24,053 nucleotides of DNA from CAZAGD01 sp049699975 (lineage in GTDB: Bacteria; Desulfobacterota; SM23-61). Below, one piece after another: positions 14,728-22,228 of the stretch. The notes under the pieces were generated by a model, which made no database searches, was not told where the DNA came from, and saw only the letters and a list, made by a program, of their open reading frames with translations. Every line of letters starts with the position of its first letter. Position 1 is the stretch's first letter. The stretch is taken from NCBI GenBank assembly GCA_049699975.1, contig JBNAWB010000032.1:1-24053 (forward strand). Direction: 5' to 3'. The position numbers and the translations under genes were made by a program.

Positions 14728-14756
14728 TTGAAAAAAAAATCTATTATAATTAATAT
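14728..14756 (+). promoter_or_regulatory. Probable promoter of tRNA-Leu
   Basis: TTGAAA (14728-14733), 17-bp spacer, TAATAT (14751-14756), 12 bp before the tRNA. A perfect TATAAT at 14745-14750 is also present, but only 11 bp from that -35. The region is very AT-rich, so the exact boxes are uncertain. Confidence 0.5.
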
Positions 14757-14768
14757 TATATCAATAAT

Positions 14769-14857
14769 GCCTGGGTGGCGGAAGTGGTAGACGCAAGGGA
14801 CTTAAAATCCCTCGGTCGGCAACGACCGTGCCGGTTCGATTCCGGCCCCAGGCACCA
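14769..14857 (+). tRNA. tRNA-Leu (UAA)
   Basis: Class II tRNA of 89 nt with a long variable arm (CTCGGTCGGCAACGACCGTG). The acceptor stem GCCTGGG (14769-14775) pairs with CCCAGGC (14847-14853). The anticodon TAA lies at 14803-14805 within AGGGA/TCCCT. The T-arm GGTTCGATTCC is present, and CCA is encoded at 14855-14857. Confidence 0.97.
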
Positions 14858-15112
14858 ATTACTTTTTTAGAAAGAATACTCTCTTTAAAAATTTCTGCGG
14901 CTAAATAATTCCCTCCTTTTTCTTTAAGCTAATCATAAATTTTTCCATTAATAGTGCATAAATAATCCAGAGCTTGGGCATTTGCCTTTAATGAAATCAG
15001 GGTTGATTTTTTTTAATTTATTTTTTAGGATAAGCTTCATCTTTAAGATAAAAAGATTTTCTAAGATTTTAAATTTGCCAAACCAATAATATAATAAAAA
15101 AACGCTGGAAAA
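14858..15112. other. AT-rich intergenic region, no gene seen
   Basis: Between tRNA-Leu and the tctC leader I see no convincing gene. A 64-codon minus-strand frame (14948-15142) is low-complexity Lys/Leu/Ile/Phe text without a ribosome site. TATAAT at 15090-15095 may be the -10 of the tct operon, but no good -35 lies 16-18 bp before it. Confidence 0.5.
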
Positions 15113-15148
15113 AATATTTTGAAAAATCGTCAAAATATTCAAAATATT
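15113..15148 (+). promoter_or_regulatory. Operator-like inverted and direct repeats before tctC
   Basis: AATATTTTGA (15113-15122) and TCAAAATATT (15130-15139) form a perfect 10-bp inverted repeat around 7 bp. TCAAAATATT recurs at once at 15139-15148, sharing one base with the previous copy. The block ends just before the AGGAGGG ribosome site of tctC (ATG 15161). It could be a repressor site over the start region or an mRNA hairpin controlling translation. Confidence 0.45.
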
Positions 15149-15160
15149 TAGGAGGGCGAG

Positions 15161-16135
15161 ATGAACAATACTAAAAAAGTAACTTTTTGGGTCTTTTTAG
15201 CTTTAATAGCAAGCGGGATAATTTCTCCATCCCTAGGGCAAAGTAAGTACCCAGTGGATAAGCTTACTATAGTGGTTCCCTACCCAACTGGCGGGACAAC
15301 TGACCGACTGGCCCGAGTTATGGCTCCATTTTTGTCTAAACAGTTAGGCGTTCCGGTGACGATCGCGAATAGAGAAGGTGGGGGAAGTATAGTGGGTATC
15401 AAAGCACATTTGAAAAATGATCCAGCAGATGGATCCCACATTGTTTATCAAATCGAACCTTATTTGAGCGGTGGCATCCTCAAAGGAGCCTGGAAGATGG
15501 AGGATTTTGATTATTTGGGCGTGGATTACTGGTCTCCTCAATCAATATGGGTTAAAAAAGAATCAAAATACAACAGCCTTGAGCAATTGTTGCAAGATAT
15601 CAAAGCTTATGGACCGAAGATTAAACATGGCTATCTTCCCAATTCTTGGGGGCTTCCAGTCGTAGCTCTCCTAAAAGAGCGAATAGGTGCAGAAGCTAAA
15701 GGTATTCCATATCAAGGAGGAGGCTCGCAGCGCATGGCTCTCCTTGCTGGCGATATAGATTTTATAGTAAGCGAGTTGTTTGGCACCAGGGCCTCTGCCG
15801 AAGCTGATCTCCGCCCAATCTGTATATTTGAGAAAGCTCGAATGGCCATCTACCCAGAGGTGCCTACGATAAATGAAGTTATGCAAAAAATGAGTTTGAA
15901 GCCGATGCCCATCGTCTCCAATTTCCGCTTTTATTTGGTGAAAAAAGGATTTAAGCAAAAGTATCCTGAGCGCTGGGATATGCTGGTTAAAGCATTAGAG
16001 AAGGCTTCTGCCGATCCTGAATATAAGACTATTTTAAGCAAACAGAAGCTTGAAGCCACCTGGAGAGGGCCGGCGGAGTGCGAGAAGGCAGTAGCTGAAT
16101 CATACCNNNNNNNNNNAACAGATGCTGAGGCTTAA
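15161..16135 (+). CDS. tctC: Tripartite tricarboxylate transporter substrate-binding protein (TctC), interrupted by a sequence gap
   Basis: Periplasmic carboxylate-binding component of a TctABC secondary transporter. A signal peptide covers about 1-26 (cleavage near SLG/QS). The mature start YPVDKLTIVVPYPTGGTTDRLAR and the following GVPVTIANREGGGSIVG are hallmark Bug/TctC sequences for carboxylate binding. Ten N at 16107-16116 fall in the last codons; as drawn the frame reads through to a stop at 16135, giving about 324 residues, the normal size, but the true C-terminus is uncertain. The AGGAGGG ribosome site is strong. It is the first gene of an operon with tctB, tctA and three catabolic genes, so its ligand is probably the substrate of those enzymes. 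Confidence 0.9.
   Translation: MNNTKKVTFWVFLALIASGIISPSLGQSKYPVDKLTIVVPYPTGGTTDRLARVMAPFLSKQLGVPVTIANREGGGSIVGIKAHLKNDPADGSHIVYQIEPYLSGGILKGAWKMEDFDYLGVDYWSPQSIWVKKESKYNSLEQLLQDIKAYGPKIKHGYLPNSWGLPVVALLKERIGAEAKGIPYQGGGSQRMALLAGDIDFIVSELFGTRASAEADLRPICIFEKARMAIYPEVPTINEVMQKMSLKPMPIVSNFRFYLVKKGFKQKYPERWDMLVKALEKASADPEYKTILSKQKLEATWRGPAECEKAVAESYXXXXTDAEA
16107..16116. other. Scaffold gap (10 N)
   Basis: Ten undetermined bases within the 3' end of tctC. The length may be a placeholder, so the join and the reading frame across it are not certain. Confidence 0.98.
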
Positions 16136-16163
16136 GCGCCACCTATAAATGGGGCGCTTAAGC
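16130..16163 (+). promoter_or_regulatory. Strong intercistronic hairpin between tctC and tctB
   Basis: A perfect 11-bp inverted repeat, GCTTAAGCGCC (16130-16140) and GGCGCTTAAGC (16153-16163), encloses a 12-nt loop and contains the tctC stop codon. No T-run follows, so it is not a full terminator. Similar hairpins after binding-protein genes protect the upstream mRNA and give an excess of binding protein over membrane subunits. Confidence 0.55.
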
Positions 16164-16198
16164 TCAAGAATTTAAATTTTATCCCAAGGAAATCATTA

Positions 16199-16648
16199 AT
16201 GAGCACTAAAATATGGGGACGTCTGATATTTATTCTATTCATCTGGTTCTTCTCGCTAAGATATTATTGGGAATGCCTAAATCTCCGTCAGCCATCTGAA
16301 AAACTGACCATTGTTGCTGCTTTCTGGGCCTTGACCATTTTGGCAGCTTGGGAGGTGGGCCATCTTTTAAAAAAAATTTTGAAAGAGAGAAACCTTCTAA
16401 CTTTGGTAAGCACCAAATCTCTTTCTAAAATTTTAAGAGACAAGAGGATCTGGTTGGTGGGCGCGGTTATTCTTTATGTTATTTTTATCCCCATAGCTGG
16501 CTTTTACCTTACGTCATTTGTAGCTTTTTGTGTTTTTAGCTTTATTCTTGGTAGTCGAAGTCCCGTAAAAATAATCGTTTCGGGGGCAGTTGTTATCGCC
16601 ATAATATATGGGATATTCTCTTCCCTTTTGCAGCTTTCTCTGCCTTAA
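16199..16648 (+). CDS. tctB: Tripartite tricarboxylate transporter small membrane subunit (TctB)
   Basis: A 149-residue inner-membrane protein with four hydrophobic segments, at about 8-22, 36-55, 88-110 and 115-145. This matches the size and topology of TctB, the poorly conserved small subunit that pairs with TctA. AAGGA lies 6 bp before the ATG. The assignment rests mostly on position between tctC and tctA and on topology, since TctB sequences diverge widely. The operon order C-B-A is the usual one. Confidence 0.87.
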   Translation: MSTKIWGRLIFILFIWFFSLRYYWECLNLRQPSEKLTIVAAFWALTILAAWEVGHLLKKILKERNLLTLVSTKSLSKILRDKRIWLVGAVILYVIFIPIAGFYLTSFVAFCVFSFILGSRSPVKIIVSGAVVIAIIYGIFSSLLQLSLP

Positions 16649-16677
16649 GAGAATTTTTTAATTTAAAGAGTGGTTTT

Positions 16678-18168
16678 ATGGAATTGTTTACGCATCTAAG
16701 CAATGCAGGTAATTTGTTATGGTCTTGGGGATCTATTCTTTGGACCATTTTAGGACTGATCATTGGTATTGTTCTTGGAGCACTTCCCGGTGTCTCCGGT
16801 GTCTTAGCGATTACTCTTCTCTTGGGCCCTAGTTACTACATGCCCCCTTTGCATGCAATTATTTTCTTTACTGCTATTTATACAGGCTCCATATATGGAG
16901 GGGGCATTACGGCCATTCTCTTAAATATTCCTGGCACGCCTGCTGCCATTGCTACCGGATTCGATGGGTACGAAATGACTAAACTCGGCCGGCATAACCA
17001 AGCCCTGGGTTTAGGTATTATTAGTTCAGTAATGGGGGTATTTTTTTCTTATCTGATTATTCTTTTCTTCTTTTTTCCCTTGGGCCGAATAGTCCTTAAA
17101 TTTGGACCAGCGGAAATGGTCATGGTGGTTATATTTGCCATGACCTCTATCGGGGCGGTACGGGGAGAAGTTGGGGTTACTCTTCTTTTGGGCATGTTTG
17201 GGGTAATGGTGGGCACTATTGGATCCTCTGCTTACGGAAGTGCCAGAGGAACTTTTGGAATAGATGCCCTCTACGAGGGAATTCCACTCATACCCGCATT
17301 GCTGGGCATGCTAGCCGTATCAGAATTGATGATCATGATGGAACGGCAGTATGTACTCAACCATGGTTTTAGACCTGAACAAAAGCTTAAAGAGATCATC
17401 CGGGGGATGGCGAGTGCCATTCATCACAAGGGAACCATCCTGAGGGGAGTTTTAGCGGGCACGATCATTGGCCTCATGCCCGCCGCCGGTTCAACCATTG
17501 CCAGCATGGTAAGTTATGGAATGGCTAAAAGAGCATCTTCAAAACCGGAGACATTTGGCAAAGGAAACCCAGAAGGAGTGATAGCTGCCGAGACAGCCAA
17601 TAACGCTTCTGAAGGTGGAGCCGTGGCTACGATGATGCTTTTAGGGATTCCGGGCAGTGTAACTACGGCGCTTTTGATCGCTGCTTTTATGATCCATGGT
17701 ATGTCTCCTGGCCCATATTTGATTCGTGAACATTTAGACTTCGCTTATGCGGTAATAATAATCCAGTTTTTCCAGGCCATTTGCCTTTTATTTTTGGCTG
17801 CTCTTTTTGTTAACTATTTTGCGCGTATAGTTTACCTGCCTACGGCGACCCTAGTCCCAGGAATTTTAATTCTGGCTGTGGTGGGAGCTTTAGCCCCGCG
17901 AGGTTTACTTGTAGATGTGGTGGTGATGTTATTATTTGCAGCCTTTGGTTATTTTATGAAGAAGCTGGAATACCCGATCATGGGTTTTATTTTGGGGTTT
18001 ATTTTAGGGGGTATGTTTGATCGCGAGCTAATCAAAGCCCTTTTATTATTCGAGGAAGATTTGGGAGCCCTATGGAATCGCCCAGCCTTTTTAATATTAG
18101 TTATTATTACGGCCTTATCAATTATTTGGCCCAAGGTATCCTCGGAAATTAAATCCTGGCGCCAATAA
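16678..18168 (+). CDS. tctA: Tripartite tricarboxylate transporter large membrane subunit (TctA)
   Basis: A 496-residue permease that moves the carboxylate with Na+ or H+ after delivery by TctC. About eleven to twelve transmembrane segments are visible. The family signatures are strong: GALPGVSGVLAI near 34-45, ILLNIPGTPAAIATGFDGYEM near 80-100, and a second repeat GLMPAAGSTIASMVSYGMAK near 262-281, then NNASEGGAVATMMLLGIPGS near 307-326. The paired PG loops reflect the internal duplication of the DctM/TctA fold. It starts 29 bp after tctB and lies 77 bp before the dehydratase large subunit, in the same orientation. Full length, with no defects. Confidence 0.95.
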   Translation: MELFTHLSNAGNLLWSWGSILWTILGLIIGIVLGALPGVSGVLAITLLLGPSYYMPPLHAIIFFTAIYTGSIYGGGITAILLNIPGTPAAIATGFDGYEMTKLGRHNQALGLGIISSVMGVFFSYLIILFFFFPLGRIVLKFGPAEMVMVVIFAMTSIGAVRGEVGVTLLLGMFGVMVGTIGSSAYGSARGTFGIDALYEGIPLIPALLGMLAVSELMIMMERQYVLNHGFRPEQKLKEIIRGMASAIHHKGTILRGVLAGTIIGLMPAAGSTIASMVSYGMAKRASSKPETFGKGNPEGVIAAETANNASEGGAVATMMLLGIPGSVTTALLIAAFMIHGMSPGPYLIREHLDFAYAVIIIQFFQAICLLFLAALFVNYFARIVYLPTATLVPGILILAVVGALAPRGLLVDVVVMLLFAAFGYFMKKLEYPIMGFILGFILGGMFDRELIKALLLFEEDLGALWNRPAFLILVIITALSIIWPKVSSEIKSWRQ

Positions 18169-18245
18169 AAAACGGGACGATCTAAGAACCTAAATCGTTA
18201 AAAAATTCTCCCCAAAATTATGTTCAAAAATAGGAGGGAAAGTAA

Positions 18246-19508
18246 ATGGGCATGACTATGGCCGAAAAAATCTTGGCGGAGCATGCGGAAAGAAGAGCAG
18301 TAAAAGCTGGCGAGTATGTTTGGGCGCGCATCGATGGGACAGCGCTCACGCTCAGTGCTGTCAGAAGGTTAGAGGAATATGGAATTAAAAAAATTTTTGA
18401 CCCCAACCTGGTCTACGCCGTGGAAGATCATTTTGCGCCGCCACCTACGGTAGGTGCAGCTAACAATATGGTCGCTATGCGCGAGGCCGTAAAGAAATAT
18501 GGCATCAAGAATTTTTTCGAATATGGTCGCCACGGAGTTTTGCATGAAATTTTTCCGCAACATGGCTACGTATCCCCTGGAGATCTCATCGTAAGCGTTG
18601 ATTCCCATAGCACCAGTTATGGCTGTTTCAATGTCGCCTCCTGCCCCATCAACGAAGAAGCGCCCTATGTTTTAGCTAAAGGACAATTATGGTTTCGCGT
18701 TCCTCCCTCCATTAAGTTTGTGCTTGTTGGCCAATATCCTGGCCCGGAAAAATTTGTGGTCGGTAAAGACATTATTTTATACATCGCTGCTAAATATGGC
18801 ACGGACATAGGGCTCTATAAATCAGTGGAATTCGCTGGGCCGGTAGTAAGTGAAATGAGTATGGACAGTCGTTTTACTATAGCAAACATGGGAGTGGAAA
18901 TTGGAGCTAAATTTGCTATTTTCCTGTGCGATCAAAAAACTATGAATTTTTTAGCAGGGAAAATGAAGCGACCCGCCCGTCCGGTCGCCGCGGACGCAGA
19001 TGCTATCTATGAAAATATATATTCTTTAGATGTCACTGAGTTGTCTCCTTACGTAGCCTGCCCACATGATCCAGGCCATGGCGTTCCAGTAATGGAAGTC
19101 GAGGCGAGCAAAGTTAAAATAAACCAAGCTTTCATCGGGTCTTGTACTAATGGCCGAATGGAGGACTTTCGGATGGCGGCCCGCATCCTTAAGGGCAGGA
19201 AAGTCCATCCGGATGTGCGCCTTATTGCCACGCCCGCCTCGCAGTTGATATGGCACGAGTGTTTGCGTGAGGGCATTTGGGAAATATTTGCCGAGGCTGG
19301 GGCTTTAGTTACGCATTCTACCTGTGGGGTGTGTTTTGGGGGGCATTTAGGACTTTTGGGGGATGGAGAAGTATGTATTTCGGCCACTAACCGCAATTTC
19401 CAAGGAAGGCAAGGTAGCCCTAAAGCTTTTGTCTATCTGGCCAATCCGGCTACAGTAGCCGCCTCAGCAGTTGTGGGCTATATCGTTGATCCACGCAAGT
19501 TTCTATAA
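18246..19508 (+). CDS. Aconitase/isopropylmalate dehydratase-family large subunit
   Basis: The [4Fe-4S] hydro-lyase large subunit, 420 residues, the length of LeuC/homoaconitase-type proteins. The cluster ligands are C300 (GSCTNG) and C360/C363 (STCGVC). VDSHSTSYGCF (118-128) and NRNFQGRQGS (382-391) are family motifs. The usual glycine-rich stretch after DSHT is changed here to NVASCPINEEAP, with an extra cysteine (C133). It works with the small subunit 33 bp downstream to add or remove water on a 2-hydroxy di- or tricarboxylate. The context (TctABC upstream, an isocitrate-lyase-family gene downstream) argues against leucine synthesis. 2,3-dimethylmalate dehydratase (DmdA type) or a methylisocitrate/methylaconitate-type enzyme fits better. 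GGAGGG precedes the ATG at 18246. The substrate is inferred. Confidence 0.87.
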   Translation: MGMTMAEKILAEHAERRAVKAGEYVWARIDGTALTLSAVRRLEEYGIKKIFDPNLVYAVEDHFAPPPTVGAANNMVAMREAVKKYGIKNFFEYGRHGVLHEIFPQHGYVSPGDLIVSVDSHSTSYGCFNVASCPINEEAPYVLAKGQLWFRVPPSIKFVLVGQYPGPEKFVVGKDIILYIAAKYGTDIGLYKSVEFAGPVVSEMSMDSRFTIANMGVEIGAKFAIFLCDQKTMNFLAGKMKRPARPVAADADAIYENIYSLDVTELSPYVACPHDPGHGVPVMEVEASKVKINQAFIGSCTNGRMEDFRMAARILKGRKVHPDVRLIATPASQLIWHECLREGIWEIFAEAGALVTHSTCGVCFGGHLGLLGDGEVCISATNRNFQGRQGSPKAFVYLANPATVAASAVVGYIVDPRKFL

Positions 19509-19541
19509 TTCTTCATAAGAAAGAAGAAGCAAGGAGGGATT

Positions 19542-20048
19542 ATGGTCTTCGAAGGTAAAGTCTGGAAATTTGGGGATGCTATTAACACCGATTTGATGAT
19601 GCCCGGATCAGAAGTATTAGCTCAACCAGGCATATCTGATAGAGAAGCAGCTAAGCATTGTATGTCCGCCAATCGGCCGGGCTGGGCAGCGCAAGTACAG
19701 GAAGGGGATATAATCATAGCCGGCCGGAATTGGGGGTGTGGATCAAGCCGGCCAGCTGCGCGGTTATTTAAAGCCTTAGGCATTAGCGTGATTGTGGCAG
19801 AGTCTATATCCCGCTTGTTTTTTAGGAATGCCATTAATATTGGCTTACCAGTTTTAATATGCCCGGGTTGTGCGGCAGCGTTTGCCGAAGGTGATCGAGC
19901 TTGGATAAACATAACTAATGGCGAAGTGCGGAATTTGACCTCTGGCCAAATTTTGCAAGGAGAAGCGTTGCCATGGGATAGCCCGCCAGCTCAAATTCTC
20001 CGGGCAGGTGGGTTAAAAAATCTAATGCAAATGGAAAAAGGAGAATAA
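19542..20048 (+). CDS. Aconitase/isopropylmalate dehydratase-family small subunit
   Basis: The swivel-domain partner of the preceding large subunit, 168 residues, as expected for LeuD-type proteins. It starts FEGKVWKFGDAINTDLMMPGSEV, equivalent to the LeuD DTDxIIP loop that shapes substrate choice. GRNWGCGSSR (61-70) is the family motif carrying the substrate-contacting serine and arginine. In LeuD the motif continues EHAP; here it is PAARLFKALG, which argues for a different substrate. Conserved hydrophobic strands follow (ISVIVAESISRLFFRNAINIGLPV). Ribosome site AGGAGG; 49 bp before the lyase gene. Cotranscription is likely. Confidence 0.87.
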   Translation: MVFEGKVWKFGDAINTDLMMPGSEVLAQPGISDREAAKHCMSANRPGWAAQVQEGDIIIAGRNWGCGSSRPAARLFKALGISVIVAESISRLFFRNAINIGLPVLICPGCAAAFAEGDRAWINITNGEVRNLTSGQILQGEALPWDSPPAQILRAGGLKNLMQMEKGE

Positions 20049-20097
20049 TAACCGAGGGAAAATTATTTTGAGAAAATTCCTGGAGGAAAACCGAAAT

Positions 20098-20955
20098 ATG
20101 AAAACAACCACCAAATTGAGAAAAATGATTGCGGAAGGGTTAGTAGTAGCTCCCTTTTGTATGAATGCCTATCATGCCAAAATTGCCCAATTAGTTGGCT
20201 TTCCAGCGGTCTACATGACCGGATTTGGTACGGCCGCGGAAAGAGGATTCCCAGATGTAGGACTGATAACGCAAACAGAAATTGTCCAAAATGCTAAGTA
20301 TATCACCAGCGCTGTTGATCTTCCCGTAATCTGTGATGCCGACACTGGCTATGGCAATCCAATCAATGTTTGGCGGACTGTACGTGAATTTGAATCTGCA
20401 GGAGCGGCGGCTATTCATATCGAAGATCAAGTCTTTCCCAAAAAATGCGGTTTTTTTGCGGGCAAACAGGTGATTCCGGCAGAAGAACATGTGGAAAAGA
20501 TAAAAGCTGCTCTGGATGCTCGACAGGATAAGGATTTTTTAATAATTGCCCGTTGTGATGCCTTAGCCGTAAATGGTTGGGATGATACCATTCGTCGTTG
20601 TCGGGCTTATTACGAAGCAGGGGCGGATATGGTCTTTGTGGATGGGATAAAGACCATGAAGGACTTAGAAATTTATGCTCAAGAATTGAGCGATTTGCCC
20701 CGGCTTTTCAATGGCGGGCGTTTGGTGCGACCCACGCTCGAGGAGTTAGCGCAAATGGGTTTCCAGATTTTCATTACCGGAAGCACTAATCAAGTCGTCT
20801 TCGTTTCGGTAAAACGGGCCTTTCAACAACTGAAGGAGACGGGCTTCGTTTCTGAAGAATTAATGGGTACACCTGCAGACCATGAAGAGATTCTGAATAT
20901 GCTGGGGTTGCCCAAAATTTATGAAATGGAGAAGAAATATGGAGTTAAAGATTAA
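20098..20955 (+). CDS. Isocitrate lyase/PEP mutase-family carbon-carbon lyase
   Basis: A 285-residue alpha/beta-barrel lyase of the PrpB/dimethylmalate-lyase/oxaloacetate-decarboxylase group. Visible sites are YMTGFGTA (39-46), the Mg2+ loop CDADTGYG (79-86), IHIEDQVFPKKCG (106-118) with the flexible-loop cysteine C117, and IIARCDAL (149-156). The loop reads KKCGFF where isocitrate and methylisocitrate lyases have K[KR]CGH, so it is probably neither classical enzyme. Preceded by a dehydratase pair, it would cleave the 2-hydroxy-diacid retro-aldol fashion, for example 2,3-dimethylmalate to propionate and pyruvate. I chose the ATG at 20098 with GGAGG 11 bp upstream; a TTG at 20068 is less likely. 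Its stop overlaps the convergent methyltransferase stop by 3 bp. Confidence 0.85.
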   Translation: MKTTTKLRKMIAEGLVVAPFCMNAYHAKIAQLVGFPAVYMTGFGTAAERGFPDVGLITQTEIVQNAKYITSAVDLPVICDADTGYGNPINVWRTVREFESAGAAAIHIEDQVFPKKCGFFAGKQVIPAEEHVEKIKAALDARQDKDFLIIARCDALAVNGWDDTIRRCRAYYEAGADMVFVDGIKTMKDLEIYAQELSDLPRLFNGGRLVRPTLEELAQMGFQIFITGSTNQVVFVSVKRAFQQLKETGFVSEELMGTPADHEEILNMLGLPKIYEMEKKYGVKD

Positions 20956-21578
20956 AGGGGATTTCTTTTGCGGGCCAAACAAACCCAGGCTCGGGGCGGA
21001 TTAGGACGATTGGATTCAAAATGACTGGAGATGAGCGCAAGGATTTCGAAATAAGGTTCTACCGCATTCACTATATCTCGGGCTGTCCGCTGGGGCGGAC
21101 CCGGGGCGAGTCTTTTTTCATCAGCATTGCCTAAAATACTTAGCCACAGCCCATCTTTTTCTAAGTGGGCAGCTACCTTTTCGGCAAAGCGTTTCCGTTC
21201 TTCATCGAAACTCAAGGAATGAAAGCAGCCTCTATCAAAAACAAAGCCAAAAGGAGCTTCGGCAACCGGGCTGGTAAAGAAATCAACTAACTTGAAAGTG
21301 CATTTAACTTTAGCGTTGGTAGCCTTCTCTATAGCTTTCTTTATAGCAATCTCCGAAGTATCGATACCGATAACTTCGAAATTTTTCTGAGCTAGCCAAA
21401 TAGAGTTGTCCCCCGTTCCGCAACCGATATCCAATGCTTTACAGGGCTGAACAGGCCTGGTGGTCACTACCTGAATAAGATTGAAATCAGGCCTGCCTAC
21501 ATCCCAAGGAGTATCGCCGGCTTGATACCTTTCTTTATAACGATCGGCAATGCTCATTTTCTTTAAATTAGCGACCAT
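20952..21578 (-). CDS. Class I SAM-dependent methyltransferase
   Basis: A 208-residue protein with the Rossmann motif I ALDIGCGTGDNSIWLA (48-63) and acidic motif II IGIDTSEIAI (70-79). The N-terminal YQAGDTPWDVGRPDF is typical of the TehB/thiopurine-methyltransferase-like group, small-molecule methylases often acting on chalcogen, thiol or metalloid compounds. No membrane segment; cytoplasmic. The first ATG (21578) overlaps the end of the PEBP gene by 11 bp; an internal ATG at 21557 (MSIADRY) is an alternative start. Translational coupling with the PEBP gene is likely. The substrate cannot be told from the sequence. Confidence 0.85.
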   Translation of the reverse strand: MVANLKKMSIADRYKERYQAGDTPWDVGRPDFNLIQVVTTRPVQPCKALDIGCGTGDNSIWLAQKNFEVIGIDTSEIAIKKAIEKATNAKVKCTFKLVDFFTSPVAEAPFGFVFDRGCFHSLSFDEERKRFAEKVAAHLEKDGLWLSILGNADEKRLAPGPPQRTARDIVNAVEPYFEILALISSHFESNRPNPPRAWVCLARKRNPL

Positions 21579-22125
21579 ACTTACCGGTGATGGTGGCCGA
21601 GGCTATAACTTTGCCTTCCAAGGCCTTTTTAAATTGGGCAAGCGTGGCCTTTAGGCTCAAGTCAATCTTTTCTACGCTTAGCGCATAGATAGTAATTACA
21701 TAGGGGTGATCGCCTGTCCCTTTGGGCGGCTGGGGGCCTCCATACCCAATGTCCCCAAAAGAATTCTTTAGCTCTATAGAGCCTGGGGGCATTTTCTTTG
21801 GGGAAGCTCCCTCAGCAAGGGAGTTCACGGAGGCCGGAATATTAATTACCAGCCAGTGTACCCAGTTTTGAGCTACAGGATGCGGATCAACCATGGATAG
21901 GGCAAATGATTTGGTCTCGGGCGGGGCATTCTTCCAGGAAAGAGGAAGAGAAATATTTTTACCGCCAGCTCCAGGCATGACATACTGGATGGGAATTTTA
22001 TCTCCATCTTTAAAGGCTGGTGAAGAAATTTCCATGGGGCCACCTCCTATGGTTTTTTGGGCAAAAATAAGCATAAAGAGGCAAAGGATAAAGACAAGGA
22101 AGCGTTTAACATTTAATCTCTTCAT
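21568..22125 (-). CDS. Secreted PEBP-family protein (YbhB/YbcL, Raf-kinase-inhibitor-like)
   Basis: A 185-residue protein with an N-terminal signal sequence (about 1-27; hydrophobic FLVFILCLFMLIFA), so it is periplasmic or secreted. PEBP signatures are VDPHPVAQNWVHWLVINIP (DPxxP and the ligand-pocket HW) and GYGGPQPPKGTGDHPYVITIYAL (the GPxPPxGxHxY loop). Bacterial members are of unknown function, with proposals of ligand or protease-inhibitor binding. AGGAG lies 9 bp before the ATG. The promoter upstream carries copy D of the shared TGATCGACGGTCAG motif. Confidence 0.9.
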   Translation of the reverse strand: MKRLNVKRFLVFILCLFMLIFAQKTIGGGPMEISSPAFKDGDKIPIQYVMPGAGGKNISLPLSWKNAPPETKSFALSMVDPHPVAQNWVHWLVINIPASVNSLAEGASPKKMPPGSIELKNSFGDIGYGGPQPPKGTGDHPYVITIYALSVEKIDLSLKATLAQFKKALEGKVIASATITGKYGR

Positions 22126-22173
22126 GCTCGTTTCTCCTGGCGATTAAGAGATATAAAAATTTGAGGATAATTA

Positions 22174-22228
22174 ATTCTTGCTCTTCTTCCAGTGAAAGTC
22201 AATAGTCCTATTTTCTGACCGCGGATCA
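22174..22228 (-). promoter_or_regulatory. Promoter of the PEBP-methyltransferase operon with motif copy D
   Basis: Minus-strand TGATCCGCGGTCAG (22228-22215; 12 of 14 to the consensus) ends exactly 12 bp before TTGACT (22202-22197). A 17-bp spacer leads to AAGAAT (22179-22174), a mediocre -10. The arrangement repeats that at 41-72 and 10849-10818. Confidence 0.5.

Noticed and set aside
14948..15142. 64-codon minus-strand frame upstream of tctC
   Set aside because: Low-complexity Lys/Leu/Ile/Phe composition, no ribosome site, and it overlaps the operator-like repeats.
18246..20048. Biosynthetic LeuCD (leucine pathway)
   Set aside because: The neighbours are a carboxylate transporter and a lyase, not leuA or leuB, and the small-subunit motif after GSSR differs from LeuD.
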